Shown here piece by piece: positions 44,855-54,150 of a stretch of DNA of 64,000 nt. A model generated the notes under the pieces. The model did no database searches, was not told where the DNA came from, and saw only the letters and a list, made by a program, of their open reading frames with translations. The position numbers and the translations under genes were made by a program. This DNA is from Corynebacterium sp. NML98-0116 (GTDB lineage Bacteria > Actinomycetota > Actinomycetes > Mycobacteriales > Mycobacteriaceae), in NCBI RefSeq assembly GCF_001767255.1, contig NZ_CP017639.1:890875-954874 (forward strand). The letters run 5' to 3'. How positions within the stretch are numbered: the stretch's first letter is position 1; each line of letters starts with the position of its first letter.

Positions 44855-45406
44855 ATGGCTTTTCCAACTCCCCAAGAACTAGAGACACTCATTGAGCCGC
44901 TGGCCCAACGCCACAACATGGACATCGAACACGTCAAGGCAGTGAAGGCTGGCAAGAAATCCCAGATTGTCATCGCGCTTGATGCCGATGCGCGTCCAAC
45001 GCTGGACGAGCTCGAGGTAGTGTCCAACGAAATCGGGGAGTTCCTCGACGAGCAGGAAGAAGTCGGAGCGTTCTCATTCGGTGCTGGCTACACGCTGGAA
45101 GTTACGACCCCAGGAGTCGACTTACCGCTCACAGCACCGCGCCACTGGCGTCGTAACCGCGGGCGGCTAGTGAAGCTCAACGACACCAACGGCCAGAGTT
45201 CTATCTGGCGCATTGGCGCGATGAACTCCGAGGAAACGAAGGTCGCGCTGATCGAGGCAGGGAAGAAGACCCCGGCGGTGCAAATCTTGGAAGTTTCCGA
45301 AATGCCGAAATCGGTGGTAGAAATTGAGTTCAACACGCCGCCCGCTGCTGAGCGAGAACTCAGCGAGGCGACGTTTGAAGAAGCAGAAGTAGCAGCAACC
45401 CTGTAA
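44855..45406 (+). CDS. rimP: Ribosome maturation factor RimP
   Basis: 30S assembly factor. The 183 residues show the RimP N-terminal alpha/beta domain (LETLIEPLAQRHNMDIEHVKAVKAGKKSQIVIALD, then YTLEVTTPGVDLPLTAPRHWRRNRGR) and a C-terminal SH3-like domain. ATG 44855 is chosen from homology and the leaderless -10 box; upstream in-frame codons have no family support. It heads the conserved rimP-nusA-ylxR-infB operon; nusA follows after 19 bp. Confidence 0.95.
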   Translation: MAFPTPQELETLIEPLAQRHNMDIEHVKAVKAGKKSQIVIALDADARPTLDELEVVSNEIGEFLDEQEEVGAFSFGAGYTLEVTTPGVDLPLTAPRHWRRNRGRLVKLNDTNGQSSIWRIGAMNSEETKVALIEAGKKTPAVQILEVSEMPKSVVEIEFNTPPAAERELSEATFEEAEVAATL

Positions 45407-45425
45407 GGGATCCGGAGGAAGACAA

Positions 45426-46430
45426 GTGAATATTGACGTCCAAGTCTTGAAGAACATCGAAGTACAGCAAGGAATTGGGTTCGACGAACTACTCGAGACC
45501 ATCGCCTCGGCGCTGCTCTTCGCGTACACGGACAACCTGGAGCACCCCCAGGATGAACACCACAAGGCGCGCGTCGACATCGACTCCGAAACCGGTGACG
45601 TTGCCGTCATGGTTTCTGAGCTCGACGCTGAGGGCGAAATTATCTCGGAGTACGACGCCACCCCGGTCAACTTTTCTCGAATCGGTGCGAGGGCCGTGCG
45701 CGACGCCATCAAGGGCAAGCTATTGGCCGTCGAAGCTGGTCGCGTGTACGAGGAGTACTCCGGCGCTGAAGGTACTGTTGTCTCAGGCATCGTGCAGCGG
45801 GACGCGCAAGCGGAAGCACGCGGTATCTCCGTGGTGCAGCTTGGAACCGAAGCCGATCCACAGGATGGCCTGCTCATCCCGGCAGAAAAGATCCCTTCCG
45901 AAACGCTCAAGCACGGTGACCGCATTAAGGCGTACGTAGTTGGCGTCAATAAGTCTGACCGTCGTGTGCAGGTAAGTTTGTCGCGCACGCACCCTGAGCT
46001 CGTGCGCGGGTTGTTCGCGCTTGAGGTCCCGGAAATCGCAGATGGCACCGTTGAGATCGTGGGCATTGCCCGTGAGGCGGGGCACCGCTCCAAGATCGCT
46101 GTACGGGCGACGGTGAAGGGTGTCAACGCGAAAGGCGCATGCATCGGCCCGCGCGGCTCGCGTGTCTCAAACGTGATGAAGGAGCTCGGTGGGGAAAAGA
46201 TCGACATCATCGACTGGGCAGAGGATCCGGCTACGTATGTTGGTAACTCACTGGCGCCATCGAAGGTTGTCAAGGTCGAGGTCGTCGACCCAGTGGCGCA
46301 AGTAGCGCGTGTTACCGTGCCCGACTACCAGCTGTCACTTGCGATTGGCAAGGAGGGGCAGAACGCACGTCTGGCTGCTCGCCTTACCGGTTGGAAGATC
46401 GACATCCACTCCGACGCAGCCACGGATTAA
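45426..46430 (+). CDS. nusA: Transcription termination/antitermination factor NusA
   Basis: Binds RNA polymerase and nascent RNA. The 334 residues have the N-terminal polymerase-binding domain, S1 (about 135-200, EGTVVSGIVQRDAQAEARG), KH1 (with IAVRATVKGVNAKGACIGPRGSRVSNVMKELG) and KH2 ending in IGKEGQNARLAARLTGWKIDI. It lacks the C-terminal acidic repeats of E. coli NusA, as usual in actinobacteria. GTG 45426 follows GGAGG. YlxR and IF-2 follow. Confidence 0.96.
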   Translation: MNIDVQVLKNIEVQQGIGFDELLETIASALLFAYTDNLEHPQDEHHKARVDIDSETGDVAVMVSELDAEGEIISEYDATPVNFSRIGARAVRDAIKGKLLAVEAGRVYEEYSGAEGTVVSGIVQRDAQAEARGISVVQLGTEADPQDGLLIPAEKIPSETLKHGDRIKAYVVGVNKSDRRVQVSLSRTHPELVRGLFALEVPEIADGTVEIVGIAREAGHRSKIAVRATVKGVNAKGACIGPRGSRVSNVMKELGGEKIDIIDWAEDPATYVGNSLAPSKVVKVEVVDPVAQVARVTVPDYQLSLAIGKEGQNARLAARLTGWKIDIHSDAATD

Positions 46431-46585
46431 CGACGCCAGATCCTGGCCTCTGTGTTGGGAATTCACACAACGCTTATAAAAACTTGGCAAAGTGGCGTAG
46501 GCTGGTCCGTGGCTAATTTTCCCATCGTGGTGTTGGCCACGCGATAGCCGTTCAGCAATGTCGAGTATGTGGAAGAAGGGTGTGG

Positions 46586-46900
46586 ATGACTTCAGCGAGC
46601 GAACGCTCAATCCGTCGTCGCACCTGTATAGCCACAGGCCGGAAACTTCCAGATAGGGAATTGCTCCGGGTTGTTGCTGACGGTACTGTTCCAGGTGTTG
46701 TTCTTGCAGATCCCACCCGATCATTACCTGGGCGGGGAGCGTGGATAACCCCTACATGGGATGCATTAAAGCTGGCGGAAGAGCGTAGAGCTTTCTCTCG
46801 CGCCCTCCGTCTGTCCGCTCCTGCGGACGTAGGTCATGTACACAAGTACCTCGCTGAAAAGGCGAAAGACCCAACAGAAGTAAGGAAGACCGAACACTGA
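46586..46900 (+). CDS. ylxR: YlxR (DUF448) family RNA-binding protein
   Basis: 104 residues with the DUF448 signature RRTCIATGRKLPDRELLRVVADG and LPGRGAWITPTW (normally the conserved GRGAY/W sequence). YlxR binds RNA and in Bacillus acts as a regulatory factor of many genes; it sits between nusA and infB in most Gram-positives. ATG 46586 has GAAGAAGGG upstream. The Cys-x3-Gly form (CIATG) is present. Confidence 0.92.
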   Translation: MTSASERSIRRRTCIATGRKLPDRELLRVVADGTVPGVVLADPTRSLPGRGAWITPTWDALKLAEERRAFSRALRLSAPADVGHVHKYLAEKAKDPTEVRKTEH

Positions 46901-47006
46901 TGAGAACGCAACAATGAAGCAGCATCAGCGATGAAAGTCATAATCAACGTCTAGAGGCCGGTCGCCGTTTCCGGTGCCGCCCTCTAGCCCAACTAAGAGG
47001 AGACAC

Positions 47007-49766
47007 GTGCCCGGAAAGCTACGCGTACACGAGCTCGCAAAACGACTCGGCGTAACAAGCAAGGAACTACTCGCCACTCTGAAGGAAGAGGGCGAATTCG
47101 TAAAGACAGCTTCCTCCACCATTGAGCCTCCCGTCGTCAAGAAGATGACGGCACTGTACGAGCAAAAGAATGGTGGCGGAGAAGAAGCATCCGCGAAGGA
47201 TAAGGATGCAGCGAAGCCCGCTGGTAAGGCGTCGAAGCCTGCCGCAGCAAAGCCAGCGGCACCGAAGCCAAGTGCTGCAAAACCTGCAGCACCAAAGCCT
47301 GGTGCTGCCACACCGGCTGCTCCAAAGCCCGGCGCTGCTAAGCCAGCTGCCCCGAAGCCTGCAGCAGCAAAGCCTGCGGCACCAAAGCCAAGTGCTGCAA
47401 AACCTGCAGCACCAAAGCCTGCCGCAGCGAAACCTGCAGCACCAAAGCCGTCGGGTATGCCGCGGCCGATGCCGAAGCCGGGTGGCCGCCCACGGGTAGC
47501 CAACAACCCATTTTCTTCCAACACTGGTGGGGCACGACCAGCTCCACGTCCAGGTGGTCGCGGTGCACAGGGTGGCCGTGGTGGTCAGCCTGGTCGCGGT
47601 GGCCAAGGTGGCCCACGCCCAGGGCAGAACCAGGGCCAGGGTCGCGGGACTGGCGCGCAGCGTCAAGGTAGCCGGCGTCCGTCCCCAGCAGATATGGCAG
47701 CGGCACCATCACCAACGCAAATGCCACGCAAGGCGGCTGGGTCGGACAACCGTGGTGGTCGTGGGCACGGCCGCGGCCGTGGTGGACACGGCCCGGGCGG
47801 CCCACAGGGCGGCGGTTTCCGCGGTCGCGGTGGACGTCGTGGCGGAACCGCTGGTGCATTCGGCCGTCCAGGTGGCGCACCAGGGCGTCGTCGTAAGTCG
47901 AAGGGTCAGAAGAGGGCCGAGTACGAAGAGATGCACGCACCAAACGTCATCGGTGGCGTACGCCTTCCCGATGGCGGTGGCAAGACTGTGCGTCTGCGTC
48001 AGGGCGCGACCTTGGCTGACTTCGCTGACAAGATCGGTACCGAAGCATCGAACCTGGTGCAGGCTCTGTTCAACCTTGGTGAAATGGTAACGGCAACGCA
48101 GTCGGTCCCCGAGGAGACGCTGCAGCTACTCGGCGCCGAAATTAACTACGAGGTTAAGATCGTCTCTCCTGAGGACGAGGACCGCGAACTTCTCGAGTCC
48201 TTCGACCTCCAGTTCGGTGAGGATGAAGGCACCGAAGAGGACCTTGAACAGCGCCCACCAGTGGTGTCTGTCATGGGTCACGTGGACCACGGTAAGACCC
48301 GCTTGCTGGATACAATTCGTCGCGCCAACGTTGGGCGCGGCGAGGCCGGCGGTATTACCCAGGGCATCGGTGCGTACCAGACCACCGTTGAGCTCGAGGG
48401 GGTTGAGCGTAAGATCACGTTCCTCGATACCCCAGGTCACGAGGCGTTCACGGCAATGCGTGCCCGCGGTGCGAAGTCGACCGACCTCGCTATCCTCGTT
48501 GTCGCTGCTGACGACGGCGTGATGCCACAGACGGTTGAGGCTATCAACCACGCCAAGGCTGCAGATCTGCCTATCGTGGTTGCAGTGAACAAGGTGGATA
48601 AGCCGGAGGCTTCGCCGGAGAAGATCCGTGGTCAGCTGACCGAATACGGACTGGTTCCGGAGGAGTACGGCGGTGACACCATGTTCATCGACATCTCCGC
48701 GAAGCAGGGCACCGGCATCGACGAACTGCTCGAGGCAGTCTTGCTGACCGCCGACGCAGCTCTCGAGCTGCAGGCGAACCCGGACATGGATGCACAGGGC
48801 GTGGCTATCGAGTCGCACCTCGACCGTGGCCGTGGCCCAGTCTCCACCGTTATCGTGCAGCGCGGTACGTTGCGCGTCGGCGACTCCATCGTTGTGGGCG
48901 GCAACTTCGGCCGTGTCCGCCGAATGGTCGACGAGTGGGGCAACGACGTTGAAGAGGCTGGCCCGTCCCGCCCGGTACAGGTACAAGGCCTCAATGGCGT
49001 TCCTGGTCCAGGCGACAACCTCCTGGTAGTCGAGGACGACCGTGTTGCCCGCCAGATCGCTGCGCAGCGCGACGCCCGTCATCGCGCTGCTATGCAGGCA
49101 CGCAGCAAGAAGCGCGTCTCTCTGGAGAACCTGGATCAGGCGCTCAAGGAGACCAGCCAGCTCAACCTCATCCTCAAGGGCGACAACGCCGGTTCGGTGG
49201 AAGCTCTGGAGGAGGCGCTGCTCAAGATCGAGGTCGACGACGAAGTCGAGGTAAACATCATCGACCGTGGCGTCGGTGCTGTTACCCAGACCAACGTCGT
49301 GCTCGCGGCCGCTTCCGACGCTGTCATCGTGGCATTCAATGTCCGTGCTGAGGGCAAGGCTACGGAAGAAGCCAACAACGAGGGCGTCGAGATCCGTTAC
49401 TACTCGGTGATCTACAAGGCGATCGAGGAAGTCGAGGCAGCCCTGAAGGGCATGCTGAAGCCGATCTACGAAGAGAAGGACCTGGGCAAGGCCGAGATCC
49501 GTCAGATCTTCAAGGCATCTTCTGTCGGCCTCATCGCAGGCTGCATGGTTACCGAAGGCAAGGTCAAGCGTGGAGCGAAGATTCGCCTCGTGCGCGACGG
49601 CAACGTTGTTACCTCGGACGCGACCATCGACTCGCTGCGACGCGAGAAGGACGACGCAACAGAGGTTGCAAAGGGCTACGAGTGCGGCATGGTGCTGTCC
49701 TACCCGGACATCCAGGTCGACGACATCATCGAGGCATACGAGATGGTGGAAGTCCCCCGCGACTAG
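47007..49766 (+). CDS. infB: Translation initiation factor IF-2
   Basis: GTPase that places fMet-tRNA on the 30S subunit. The 919 residues begin with the IF2 N-terminal helix ([22 protein letters not shown]), a long low-complexity region with eight or so Lys-Pro-Ala-Ala units (about residues 70-155) and then Gly/Arg-rich stretches (about 170-300), followed by the G domain with GHVDHGKT (from 424), DTPGHEAF and NKVDK, and the C-terminal barrels. GTG 47007 has AAGAGGAG upstream. It ends the rimP-nusA-ylxR-infB operon at a strong terminator. Confidence 0.97.
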   Translation: MPGKLRVHELAKRLGVTSKELLATLKEEGEFVKTASSTIEPPVVKKMTALYEQKNGGGEEASAKDKDAAKPAGKASKPAAAKPAAPKPSAAKPAAPKPGAATPAAPKPGAAKPAAPKPAAAKPAAPKPSAAKPAAPKPAAAKPAAPKPSGMPRPMPKPGGRPRVANNPFSSNTGGARPAPRPGGRGAQGGRGGQPGRGGQGGPRPGQNQGQGRGTGAQRQGSRRPSPADMAAAPSPTQMPRKAAGSDNRGGRGHGRGRGGHGPGGPQGGGFRGRGGRRGGTAGAFGRPGGAPGRRRKSKGQKRAEYEEMHAPNVIGGVRLPDGGGKTVRLRQGATLADFADKIGTEASNLVQALFNLGEMVTATQSVPEETLQLLGAEINYEVKIVSPEDEDRELLESFDLQFGEDEGTEEDLEQRPPVVSVMGHVDHGKTRLLDTIRRANVGRGEAGGITQGIGAYQTTVELEGVERKITFLDTPGHEAFTAMRARGAKSTDLAILVVAADDGVMPQTVEAINHAKAADLPIVVAVNKVDKPEASPEKIRGQLTEYGLVPEEYGGDTMFIDISAKQGTGIDELLEAVLLTADAALELQANPDMDAQGVAIESHLDRGRGPVSTVIVQRGTLRVGDSIVVGGNFGRVRRMVDEWGNDVEEAGPSRPVQVQGLNGVPGPGDNLLVVEDDRVARQIAAQRDARHRAAMQARSKKRVSLENLDQALKETSQLNLILKGDNAGSVEALEEALLKIEVDDEVEVNIIDRGVGAVTQTNVVLAAASDAVIVAFNVRAEGKATEEANNEGVEIRYYSVIYKAIEEVEAALKGMLKPIYEEKDLGKAEIRQIFKASSVGLIAGCMVTEGKVKRGAKIRLVRDGNVVTSDATIDSLRREKDDATEVAKGYECGMVLSYPDIQVDDIIEAYEMVEVPRD
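47220..47460 (+). repeat. Coding repeat in infB (Lys-Pro-Ala units)
   Basis: Imperfect tandem repeats of about 27 bp encoding the motif (A/S)AAKPAAPKP with A, G or S variants. They are in frame within the IF-2 linker, so they are a protein low-complexity repeat, prone to length change between strains. Confidence 0.85.
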
Positions 49767-49778
49767 ACGGTAGAGAGA

Positions 49779-49829
49779 AAACGGCCCTGCTCCTTCGCAA
49801 ACGCGAAGTGAGCAGGGCCGTTTCTTTTC
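49779..49829 (+). terminator. Rho-independent terminator after infB
   Basis: AAACGGCCCTGCTC (49779-49792) pairs perfectly with 49810-49823, inner CTTCG/CGAAG stem, then CTTTTCTT. Confidence 0.88.
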
Positions 49830-49858
49830 TTGAAGTAGTGGGCTGCGTCGTAGCAGGG

Positions 49859-49864
49859 TAGACT
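49859..49864 (+). promoter_or_regulatory. -10 box of the rbfA unit
   Basis: TAGACT about 38 nt before ATG 49903; the leader carries AAAGGAGA as ribosome binding site. It follows the infB terminator, so the rbfA-nrnA-dinF-pptH-pptT genes are a separate unit. Confidence 0.45.
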
Positions 49865-49902
49865 GTTCGGAGGTTTAGTGCCAATGAAGTAAAGGAGACG
49901 AA

Positions 49903-50337
49903 ATGTCAGAGAACCCTCGCGCGCAGCGCCTGGCGAAGCAGATCCAAATGATCGTCGCTTCGGCGATAGAGCGTGAAGTGAAAGACCGTCGCCTCGAATT
50001 GGTGACTATTACGGACGTCCGGATGACCGGCGACCTACATGATGCGACTGTCTACTACACGGTCCGCGGAAAGAATATCGACGACGAGCCGGACTACGAT
50101 CAGGCTGCAGAGGCGCTGCACCGTCACCGAGGGCAGATCCGCAAGATTGTTGGCGACCAGTTGAGCGTCCGCTTTACTCCTACGATTGAGTTCAAGCTTG
50201 ATACGGTGCCGGAGTCCTCGGCGCGGATGGAAGAGCTGCTGGAAAAAGCTCGTCGTCGCGATGAGGAGCTGGCGCGACTGCGAGAGAACGCCCAGCCAGC
50301 AGGTGAGGAAAACCCGTATAAGACGATTGAAGAGTAG
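49903..50337 (+). CDS. rbfA: Ribosome-binding factor A
   Basis: Cold-shock 30S maturation factor. The 144 residues match Rbf[41 protein letters not shown], the KH-like fold and [17 protein letters not shown], plus a charged C-terminal helix. AAAGGAG lies about 8 nt upstream of ATG 49903. nrnA begins 5 bp after the stop. Confidence 0.96.
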   Translation: MSENPRAQRLAKQIQMIVASAIEREVKDRRLELVTITDVRMTGDLHDATVYYTVRGKNIDDEPDYDQAAEALHRHRGQIRKIVGDQLSVRFTPTIEFKLDTVPESSARMEELLEKARRRDEELARLRENAQPAGEENPYKTIEE

Positions 50338-50342
50338 GCACT

Positions 50343-51329
50343 ATGGCGTTGTTATTTCCCCAAGCAGAAGCCGAATTTAGCAAAGTTGCTGGCGCCATCA
50401 AGAGCGCATCGAATGTTGCGGTGCTGGCCCATATCAAGCCCGATGCTGATGCGATTGGATCGGCGTGCGCTCTTGTTCGCGGATTGCGGCAGATCGGAAT
50501 TGAAGCCAGTGCTTACATCGGCCAGCCATTCCCGCACGCAAATAACCTGCGCTCTATTCCGGGGGTTGATGAGGTCGTCTATGGGGAAGCGTTACCAGCG
50601 GATGGGCTGATCGTCACGGTTGATTGTGCCTCGGTAGACCGAACGGGATGCTACCAATCTGAGCTTATGGCGCAGCAAGAGCGGGTGATCGTGCTTGACC
50701 ATCACCGTTCGAATGACGGGTTCGGAGCGCGGAACCTCATTATCGATTCTGAATCGACGACGACTATCATCCGGGAGCTGTTCACGTACCTCGGCGTCGA
50801 GTTAGATGCTGAACTGGCCTACTGCCTGTATTCCGGGCTTGTCACCGACACAGGTAACTTCCGTTGGGGTTCCCCGAGAATGCATACGCTTGCTGGAGAG
50901 TTGTTGGAATTCGGGCTCAATCCAAGGAACATATCCCTGCAGCTTTCGGACGAGATGACGGCCGATGACCTACGTTTGATGGGTAGTGCATTAGCAAGCT
51001 TGGAATCACGCCAAGTCGATGATCTCACAGTTTCGTTCATGTGTATTGATGAAGCTGCGATGCAAGCGATGAGCCAAACTGCCGTTGAAGCCGTAATTGA
51101 TTACGCGCGTGTCCTCGTTGGCAGTGACGTCGGGGTTGTACTCAAGCAGTTCCACTCGGAGCGGTGGGGGATTTCCTTGCGCTCGACAAAGGTAGATGTC
51201 TCCGTCGTTGCAAGTGCGCTCGGCGGGGGTGGTCACCGCCCGGCTGCGGGGTACTCAGCGCAAGGAACGAAAGAGCAGGTACAAGATCAGCTTCTGGCTG
51301 CATTGCATGACGCATACGTTGCGGAGTAA
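50343..51329 (+). CDS. nrnA: DHH-family bifunctional oligoribonuclease/PAP phosphatase
   Basis: Degrades nanoRNAs and 3'-phosphoadenosine 5'-phosphate; in mycobacteria NrnA is linked to c-di-AMP breakdown too. The 328 residues have the DHH core: HIKPDADAIGS (metal ligands), VTVDCAS, VLDHHRSN and VTDTGNF, and a DHHA1 domain ending in GGGGHRPAAG. It lies between rbfA and dinF in an order shared with M. tuberculosis (Rv2838c to Rv2836c). Confidence 0.95.
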   Translation: MALLFPQAEAEFSKVAGAIKSASNVAVLAHIKPDADAIGSACALVRGLRQIGIEASAYIGQPFPHANNLRSIPGVDEVVYGEALPADGLIVTVDCASVDRTGCYQSELMAQQERVIVLDHHRSNDGFGARNLIIDSESTTTIIRELFTYLGVELDAELAYCLYSGLVTDTGNFRWGSPRMHTLAGELLEFGLNPRNISLQLSDEMTADDLRLMGSALASLESRQVDDLTVSFMCIDEAAMQAMSQTAVEAVIDYARVLVGSDVGVVLKQFHSERWGISLRSTKVDVSVVASALGGGGHRPAAGYSAQGTKEQVQDQLLAALHDAYVAE

Positions 51330-51341
51330 GGCTGCTCCTGT

Positions 51342-52655
51342 ATGACGAATACGCATGGTGTGCGGGCGCGTGACATTTTTGCCCTGGCGCTACCGGCCCT
51401 CGGCGTGCTTGCGGCGAATCCTCTGTATTTGCTGCTGGATACTGCTGTGGTTGGAAGGCTGGGCACGGTTGAGCTTGCGGCGCTCGCTGCTGGTACTGCG
51501 GTGCAATCTACGGTGACCACGCAGCTGACGTTTCTTTCCTACGGCACTACCGCGCGTAGCTCGCGTCTTTACGGCGCAGGTCGGCGTGCTGATGCGGTCG
51601 CGGAAGGCGTCCAGGCTTCGTGGGTGGCAATACTCGTGGGCCTCGGATTGGCGTCGATTATTTGGCTGTTCGCCGAACCCATCGCGTTCGCGTTGACTCA
51701 GAATGCGGAAACGTCTGCTGACGCGGCGCAGTGGATGCATGTCGCGGCGGTCGCTATTCCGCTGACGCTGCTGATTATGGCAGGTAATGGTTGGATGCGA
51801 GGAGTGCAAAACACCAGGCTACCGTTTGTGTTGACGCTGTGCGGTCTTGTGCCCGGGGCGGTTCTATTGCCTTTGCTTGTTGACCACTTTGGGCTGGTGG
51901 GCTCTGCTGTGGCCAATGTAATAGGAATGGGAATTACCGCTTCACTATTCGTTGGGGCGCTTGTAAAGGAACATCGAGGAGAGGGCGCTGTTTGGCGCCC
52001 ACAGTGGAATGTCATTGCCCATCAGTTGGTGCTTGGACGTGACTTGATTTTGCGCTCCGCCTCCTTTCAGATTTCGTTGCTCGCCGCTACCGCAGTCGCT
52101 GGTCGTTTTGGTGTCTTCGCGTTGGCCGCGCACCAGGTGTTGCTGCAGTTGTGGAACTTCCTGTGTCTCGTGCTGGACTCGCTCGCAATTGCAGCTCAGA
52201 CGCTTACAGGGGCTGCACTTGGGCAGGGAAACGTGGAGCGCGCAAGAAGGACAGGTGCAGCTGTTACGCGCTACGCTACGGTGTTTGCGGTTGTGCTCGC
52301 TGCGGTTTTTCTAGTGTTCGATGGGCCAATCCAGTCGATTTTTACGCATGATCCTGGCATGGCAGACGCGCTGACCGTCCCTTGGCGGTGGTTGGTGGCG
52401 ATGATCGTTGTGGGGGGTGCGGTGTTTGCGCTCGACGGGGTGCTGCTTGGAGCGAGTGACGCTGTCTTCCTGCGCAACCTTTCGATTGGCGCAATGCTCG
52501 GTGGATTTTTGCCTTTGACGTTGTTGTCCATGTGGCTGGGGTGGGGTCTAGCGGGTGTGTGGGCCGGCTATTTTGTCTCAGTCGTGTTGCGTCTGGTGGG
52601 AGTGCTGTGGCGGTTCCGTTCGATGAAGTGGGCGCGCACCGGGGTAGAGGAGTGA
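51342..52655 (+). CDS. dinF: MATE family efflux transporter (DinF type)
   Basis: Multidrug and toxin extrusion transporter with twelve hydrophobic segments over 437 residues. The N-terminus (IFALALPALGVLAANPLYLLLDTAVVGRLG) is the usual first MATE helix pair, and VLGRDLILRSASFQISLLAATAVAGRFG begins the second repeat. It transports cationic or fluoroquinolone-like compounds in other bacteria; the substrate here is unknown. Position in the rbfA-nrnA unit is conserved. It ends 7 bp before the metallophosphoesterase gene. Confidence 0.93.
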   Translation: MTNTHGVRARDIFALALPALGVLAANPLYLLLDTAVVGRLGTVELAALAAGTAVQSTVTTQLTFLSYGTTARSSRLYGAGRRADAVAEGVQASWVAILVGLGLASIIWLFAEPIAFALTQNAETSADAAQWMHVAAVAIPLTLLIMAGNGWMRGVQNTRLPFVLTLCGLVPGAVLLPLLVDHFGLVGSAVANVIGMGITASLFVGALVKEHRGEGAVWRPQWNVIAHQLVLGRDLILRSASFQISLLAATAVAGRFGVFALAAHQVLLQLWNFLCLVLDSLAIAAQTLTGAALGQGNVERARRTGAAVTRYATVFAVVLAAVFLVFDGPIQSIFTHDPGMADALTVPWRWLVAMIVVGGAVFALDGVLLGASDAVFLRNLSIGAMLGGFLPLTLLSMWLGWGLAGVWAGYFVSVVLRLVGVLWRFRSMKWARTGVEE

Positions 52656-52662
52656 GTACGTC

Positions 52663-53466
52663 ATGCTAGGTCCGACACTGTGGGCGGTCAGCGACCTGCA
52701 TGCTGCAGTAAAGGCGAATCAGGCCAAGATCGACCTCATTCAACCGCGGCATGAGGGGGATTGGCTGATTGTCGCGGGTGATGTTGCAGAGAAATTTGAG
52801 CTGATAGTCAACGTGATGGGTGTACTTGCTCAACGGTTTGAGAAAGTCATCTGGGCCCCTGGAAACCACGAGCTGTTCTCTAGCGAGCGATCACGCTACA
52901 GAGGCCGTGATAAGTACGTTGCGCTAGTCCAGGCAATGCGAGAACTCGGCGTTGTAACGCCTGAGGACCCGTACCCGGTATTCCACGGCATTACGGTGGC
53001 GCCACTGTTTACTCTGTACGACTACTCGTTTCGCCCTCAGCATTTAAGTGTCGACGCCGCGCTGAAGAAAGCTCGCGACAACAACATTCTGATGACGGAC
53101 GAGTTTGCTATCCGCCCATTTGTAGATACTCGTGCGTGGTGCTGGGAGCGCTTGGCGTACACAACGAAGCGGCTTTCTCGCGTGCACGGTAAGACGATCT
53201 TGGTCAACCACTGGCCACTGGTAAAGGAGCCAACGCACCGCCTGTTCTACGGGGACATTGCCATGTGGTGCGGGACCCGGCACACGCGCAGTTGGCCTAA
53301 GCGGTTCCACGCACAGGCCGTAGTCTACGGACACCTTCATATCCCGGGGACCGTACATGTAGACGGCATTCCGCATATTGAAGTGTCGTTGGGGTACCCC
53401 AGGGAGTGGCAGCGCTGGCCAGAGGAACATCGTTGGCCGTACCCAGTCTGGGAGGTGAACCGCTAG
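52663..53466 (+). CDS. pptH: Metallophosphoesterase, PptH-type phosphopantetheinyl hydrolase
   Basis: 267 residues of the calcineurin-like fold: WAVSDLHAAVKANQ (D-L-H site), IVAGDVAEKF (GD), WAPGNHELF (GNHE), NHWPL (H) and VYGHLHIPG (GHLH), so all five blocks of metal ligands are present. In M. tuberculosis Rv2795c (PptH) removes phosphopantetheine from carrier proteins and opposes PptT; the neighbouring order pptH-pptT-truB is the same here. The stop shares one base with the pptT start. The name is inferred from context; fold is certain. Confidence 0.85.
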   Translation: MLGPTLWAVSDLHAAVKANQAKIDLIQPRHEGDWLIVAGDVAEKFELIVNVMGVLAQRFEKVIWAPGNHELFSSERSRYRGRDKYVALVQAMRELGVVTPEDPYPVFHGITVAPLFTLYDYSFRPQHLSVDAALKKARDNNILMTDEFAIRPFVDTRAWCWERLAYTTKRLSRVHGKTILVNHWPLVKEPTHRLFYGDIAMWCGTRHTRSWPKRFHAQAVVYGHLHIPGTVHVDGIPHIEVSLGYPREWQRWPEEHRWPYPVWEVNR

Positions 53467-54119
53467 TGCGCGATCTGTCATTATTCCCTCCCTCTGCGCG
53501 GTTCGTCTCTCTTCGAACCGATGACGGCCATAATCTCCGCAATTACGATAATCTCGACGAGCAGGAGAAAGGCGTTGTCCGCGGAGCAGTCGATATCCGG
53601 AAAGGGGAGTTCGGCGATGCCCGTTGGTGTGCGCACCGCGCCCTCGACGAACTAGGGGTCGAAGGTCCTCACCGCATCATGCGGGGCGAAGCTGGGATGC
53701 CGTTGTGGCCCGACGGCGTGTGCGGCTCCTTGACGCATACGGATGGTTTTCGTGCGGCGGTCGTTGCGCCACTCAACAAGGTGCGCTCTATCGGTATTGA
53801 TGCTGAGCTGGCGGAGCCGCTTCCGGAAGGCGTATTGCCCCAAATCGCGTGCCCAACCGAGCTTGAGATGTTGGACGCACTTCGGGCAGAGGGCTGCTTC
53901 TGGGCTGATCGGCTGCTGTTCTGCGCGAAAGAGGCCACATATAAGTGTTGGTTCCCGTTGGCGCGAAAGATGTTGGAATTCGATCAGGCGGAAATCTATA
54001 TCCGGCCGAACGGAACATTTGTTTCGTACATTCTCGAGCGGCCGACGCCCGCTCCGTTCTTTGAGGGGCGCTGGGTGCACCGGGCTGGCTACGTCATCAC
54101 TTCTGCGTTTCTGTTGTAG
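53466..54119 (+). CDS. pptT: 4'-phosphopantetheinyl transferase PptT
   Basis: Activates acyl- and peptidyl-carrier proteins by attaching phosphopantetheine from CoA; needed for mycolic-acid synthesis by polyketide synthases. The 217 residues show the PPTase core: GSLTHTDGFRAAVVA, SIGIDAELAEPLPEGV (D-x-E Mg ligands) and LLFCAKEATYKCW (the W/F-x-x-KE-A-x-x-K motif). GTG 53466 overlaps the pptH stop by one base; the two are strictly coupled. It is convergent with truB, 31 bp away. Family assignment is secure; target carriers are inferred. Confidence 0.92.
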   Translation: MRDLSLFPPSARFVSLRTDDGHNLRNYDNLDEQEKGVVRGAVDIRKGEFGDARWCAHRALDELGVEGPHRIMRGEAGMPLWPDGVCGSLTHTDGFRAAVVAPLNKVRSIGIDAELAEPLPEGVLPQIACPTELEMLDALRAEGCFWADRLLFCAKEATYKCWFPLARKMLEFDQAEIYIRPNGTFVSYILERPTPAPFFEGRWVHRAGYVITSAFLL

Positions 54120-54150
54120 CGACAAACGCGAAAAACGGCGTTAGCGCTGA

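Noticed and set aside
47220..47460. Regular short direct repeats that might be taken for a CRISPR array or mobile repeat
   Set aside because: They are in-frame Lys-Pro-Ala codons of the infB linker with no spacers of constant length; a protein low-complexity repeat.
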